A stretch of DNA of 45,816 nucleotides from an uncultured Clostridia bacterium (GTDB lineage Bacteria > Bacillota > Clostridia > Oscillospirales > Oscillospiraceae), in NCBI GenBank assembly GCA_945910975.1, contig CAMDZY010000001.1:1-45816 (forward strand), written 5' to 3'. Numbering within the stretch: the stretch's first letter is position 1; each line of letters starts with the position of its first letter. Below the pieces are notes generated by a model that did not search any database, had not been told where the DNA came from, and was given only the letters and a program-made list of their open reading frames with translations. Made by a program: the position numbers and the translations under genes. This document shows, one piece after another, positions 44,419 through 45,816 of the stretch.

Positions 44419-45300
44419 TTAGCCCTTCACTGCACCGGCGGCAACGCCCTTGATGATGTGCTTCTGGCAGAACAGGTAGACAATAATGATCGGCAGGATG
44501 CTGAACATGATAACGGCCATGGTTGCGCCCAAGTCAACTGTGCCGTAGCTGCCCTGCAAATACTGCACGTGGATGGGAATGGTCTTATACACGTTGATGT
44601 CCAAAACCAGTGTCGGCAGCAGGTAGTCGTTCCAGACCCACATGACCTCCAGAATACCGACAGAAATCAGTGTCGGCTTGAGCATGGGCAGAACCACGCT
44701 GAAGAAGGTGCGGATCGGGCCGCAGCCGTCAATTGCGGCCGCTTCCTCGATTTCCAGCGGCAGGCTCTTGACAAAGCCGGTGAACATGAACACAGCCAGA
44801 CCTGCGCCAAAGCCAAGATAGATGACAGGGATGGTGAAGGGGGTGTTCAGCTTCAGCTTGTTGGAAACCTCAACCAGCGAGAACATGACCATCTGGAACG
44901 GGACGATCATGGAGAAGATGCAGACAGTATAGAAAATCTTGGTGAAGCGGCTGCCGACACGGGAAATATACCATGCTGCCATGGAGGTGCAAAGAAGAAT
45001 CAGCACAACGGACACAATGGTAATCAGCAGGCTGTAGCCCAGAGATTTCAAAAACGGATAGTTGCCAAAGGTCAAACCCTTTTTATAGTTATCAATACCC
45101 ACAAAGTTCTCACCGTTGGGCAGCGAGAAGGTGTCGGTGTTGATGGAGCTGTTGGACTTGAAGGAGTTGATGACAACCAGAATGATCGGCATGATATACA
45201 TCACGCAGACGAGCGCAAACAGAACAGAAATGACAATTCCGCCAATATCGCGTTTTTTCCGGACGGGATTGGATTGCAGTGCATTTTTGGGAGTGCTCAT
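44419..45300 (-). CDS. Carbohydrate ABC transporter permease (MalG-like)
   Basis: EIEEAAAIDGCGPIRTFFSVVLPMLKP EAA motif; multi-TM. Confidence 0.92.
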   Translation of the reverse strand: MSTPKNALQSNPVRKKRDIGGIVISVLFALVCVMYIMPIILVVINSFKSNSSINTDTFSLPNGENFVGIDNYKKGLTFGNYPFLKSLGYSLLITIVSVVLILLCTSMAAWYISRVGSRFTKIFYTVCIFSMIVPFQMVMFSLVEVSNKLKLNTPFTIPVIYLGFGAGLAVFMFTGFVKSLPLEIEEAAAIDGCGPIRTFFSVVLPMLKPTLISVGILEVMWVWNDYLLPTLVLDINVYKTIPIHVQYLQGSYGTVDLGATMAVIMFSILPIIIVYLFCQKHIIKGVAAGAVKG

Positions 45301-45816
45301 TGCTGTACCTCCTTCTTTCTGGTCGCACGAAGCTGGAGCAGCGCAAGGCAAGCAACAAGCACAAAGAATACAACCGCTTCGGCCTGCGCAACGCCTTTCC
45401 AGGCATTGTTGATCTTATTGGTGTTATAGATGTGCAGTGCCAACATTTCTGTGGAGAGAACATTGGTACCGGGCACGGTGGGGGAACCGGCTGTCAAAGC
45501 GAGGTTCTGGTCGAACAGTTTGAACGAGTTCGTCAGCGTCAAAAAGACGCAGATGGTAATGGAGGGCATCACGTTGGGGATTGTAACGTGCCACAGAGTC
45601 TGCCAGCGGCTGGCGCCGTCGATTTTCGCGGCTTCGTGCATATCCTCCGGTACGGCTTGCAATCCTGCGATATAAATAATCATCATATAGCCGATTTGCT
45701 GCCATGCCACCATGACGACCAGACCCCAGAAGCCATACGTAGAATTGGTGATCAGCGGCTGTGCTGCCAGACTGCGCAGCAGTGCGTCAAAAATCAGTTT
45801 CCAGATATAGCCCAGA
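45297..45816 (-). CDS. Sugar ABC transporter permease (MalF-like), 5' end truncated by window edge
   Basis: DMHEAAKIDGASRWQTLWHVTIPNVMPS EAA motif; frame open to the edge (LGYIWKLIFDALL...). Confidence 0.9.
   Translation of the reverse strand, partial: LGYIWKLIFDALLRSLAAQPLITNSTYGFWGLVVMVAWQQIGYMMIIYIAGLQAVPEDMHEAAKIDGASRWQTLWHVTIPNVMPSITICVFLTLTNSFKLFDQNLALTAGSPTVPGTNVLSTEMLALHIYNTNKINNAWKGVAQAEAVVFFVLVACLALLQLRATRKKEVQQ

Noticed and set aside
1-45816. Search for CRISPR arrays, tRNA/rRNA genes, prophage, transposases, restriction or other classical defence genes
   Set aside because: None recognised by reading; the TetR/ABC, XRE and Sir2 genes lack defence-island context.

Overview
The window is a chromosomal segment from a Clostridia/Oscillospiraceae-like Firmicute, inferred from gene content, AGGAGG-type ribosome binding sites and sigma-A consensus promoters. 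It is mostly housekeeping: hemW 3' end, ade, nucleoside hydrolase, murA, 16S m5C methyltransferase, TetR/ABC-2 efflux, RNase J, dCMP deaminase, ogt, rimM-trmD-sir2, mnmA, LOR/SDH-type ornithine cyclodeaminase, alanyl-tRNA editing protein, prfA, tsaC, coaE, M18 aminopeptidase, and malQ-lacI-malG-malF. The most interesting part is a minus-strand cell-envelope block at ~19.3-29.1 kb. It contains (i) a four-gene MBOAT / DHHW / FkbH-like HAD / acyl-carrier-protein cassette that mirrors dltB-dltD-dltA-dltC but has an FkbH-type loader in place of DltA, and (ii) a 70-aa secreted peptide with a minimal SPPTG sorting signal, a perfect consensus promoter and a strong RBS, followed by a hairpin, a class B sortase and an LCP protein. 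Other observations: a C39-like/SLH surface protein split from its signal peptide by a -1 frameshift at an A6 run; tandem zinc-ribbon membrane paralogues that each have a perfect promoter; an orphan perfect promoter antisense to murA; a long rnj leader with a possible 22-aa uORF; and several unannotated short ORFs and hairpins. No rRNA, tRNA, CRISPR array, prophage or transposase was recognised. All calls come from reading the sequence; no searches were run.
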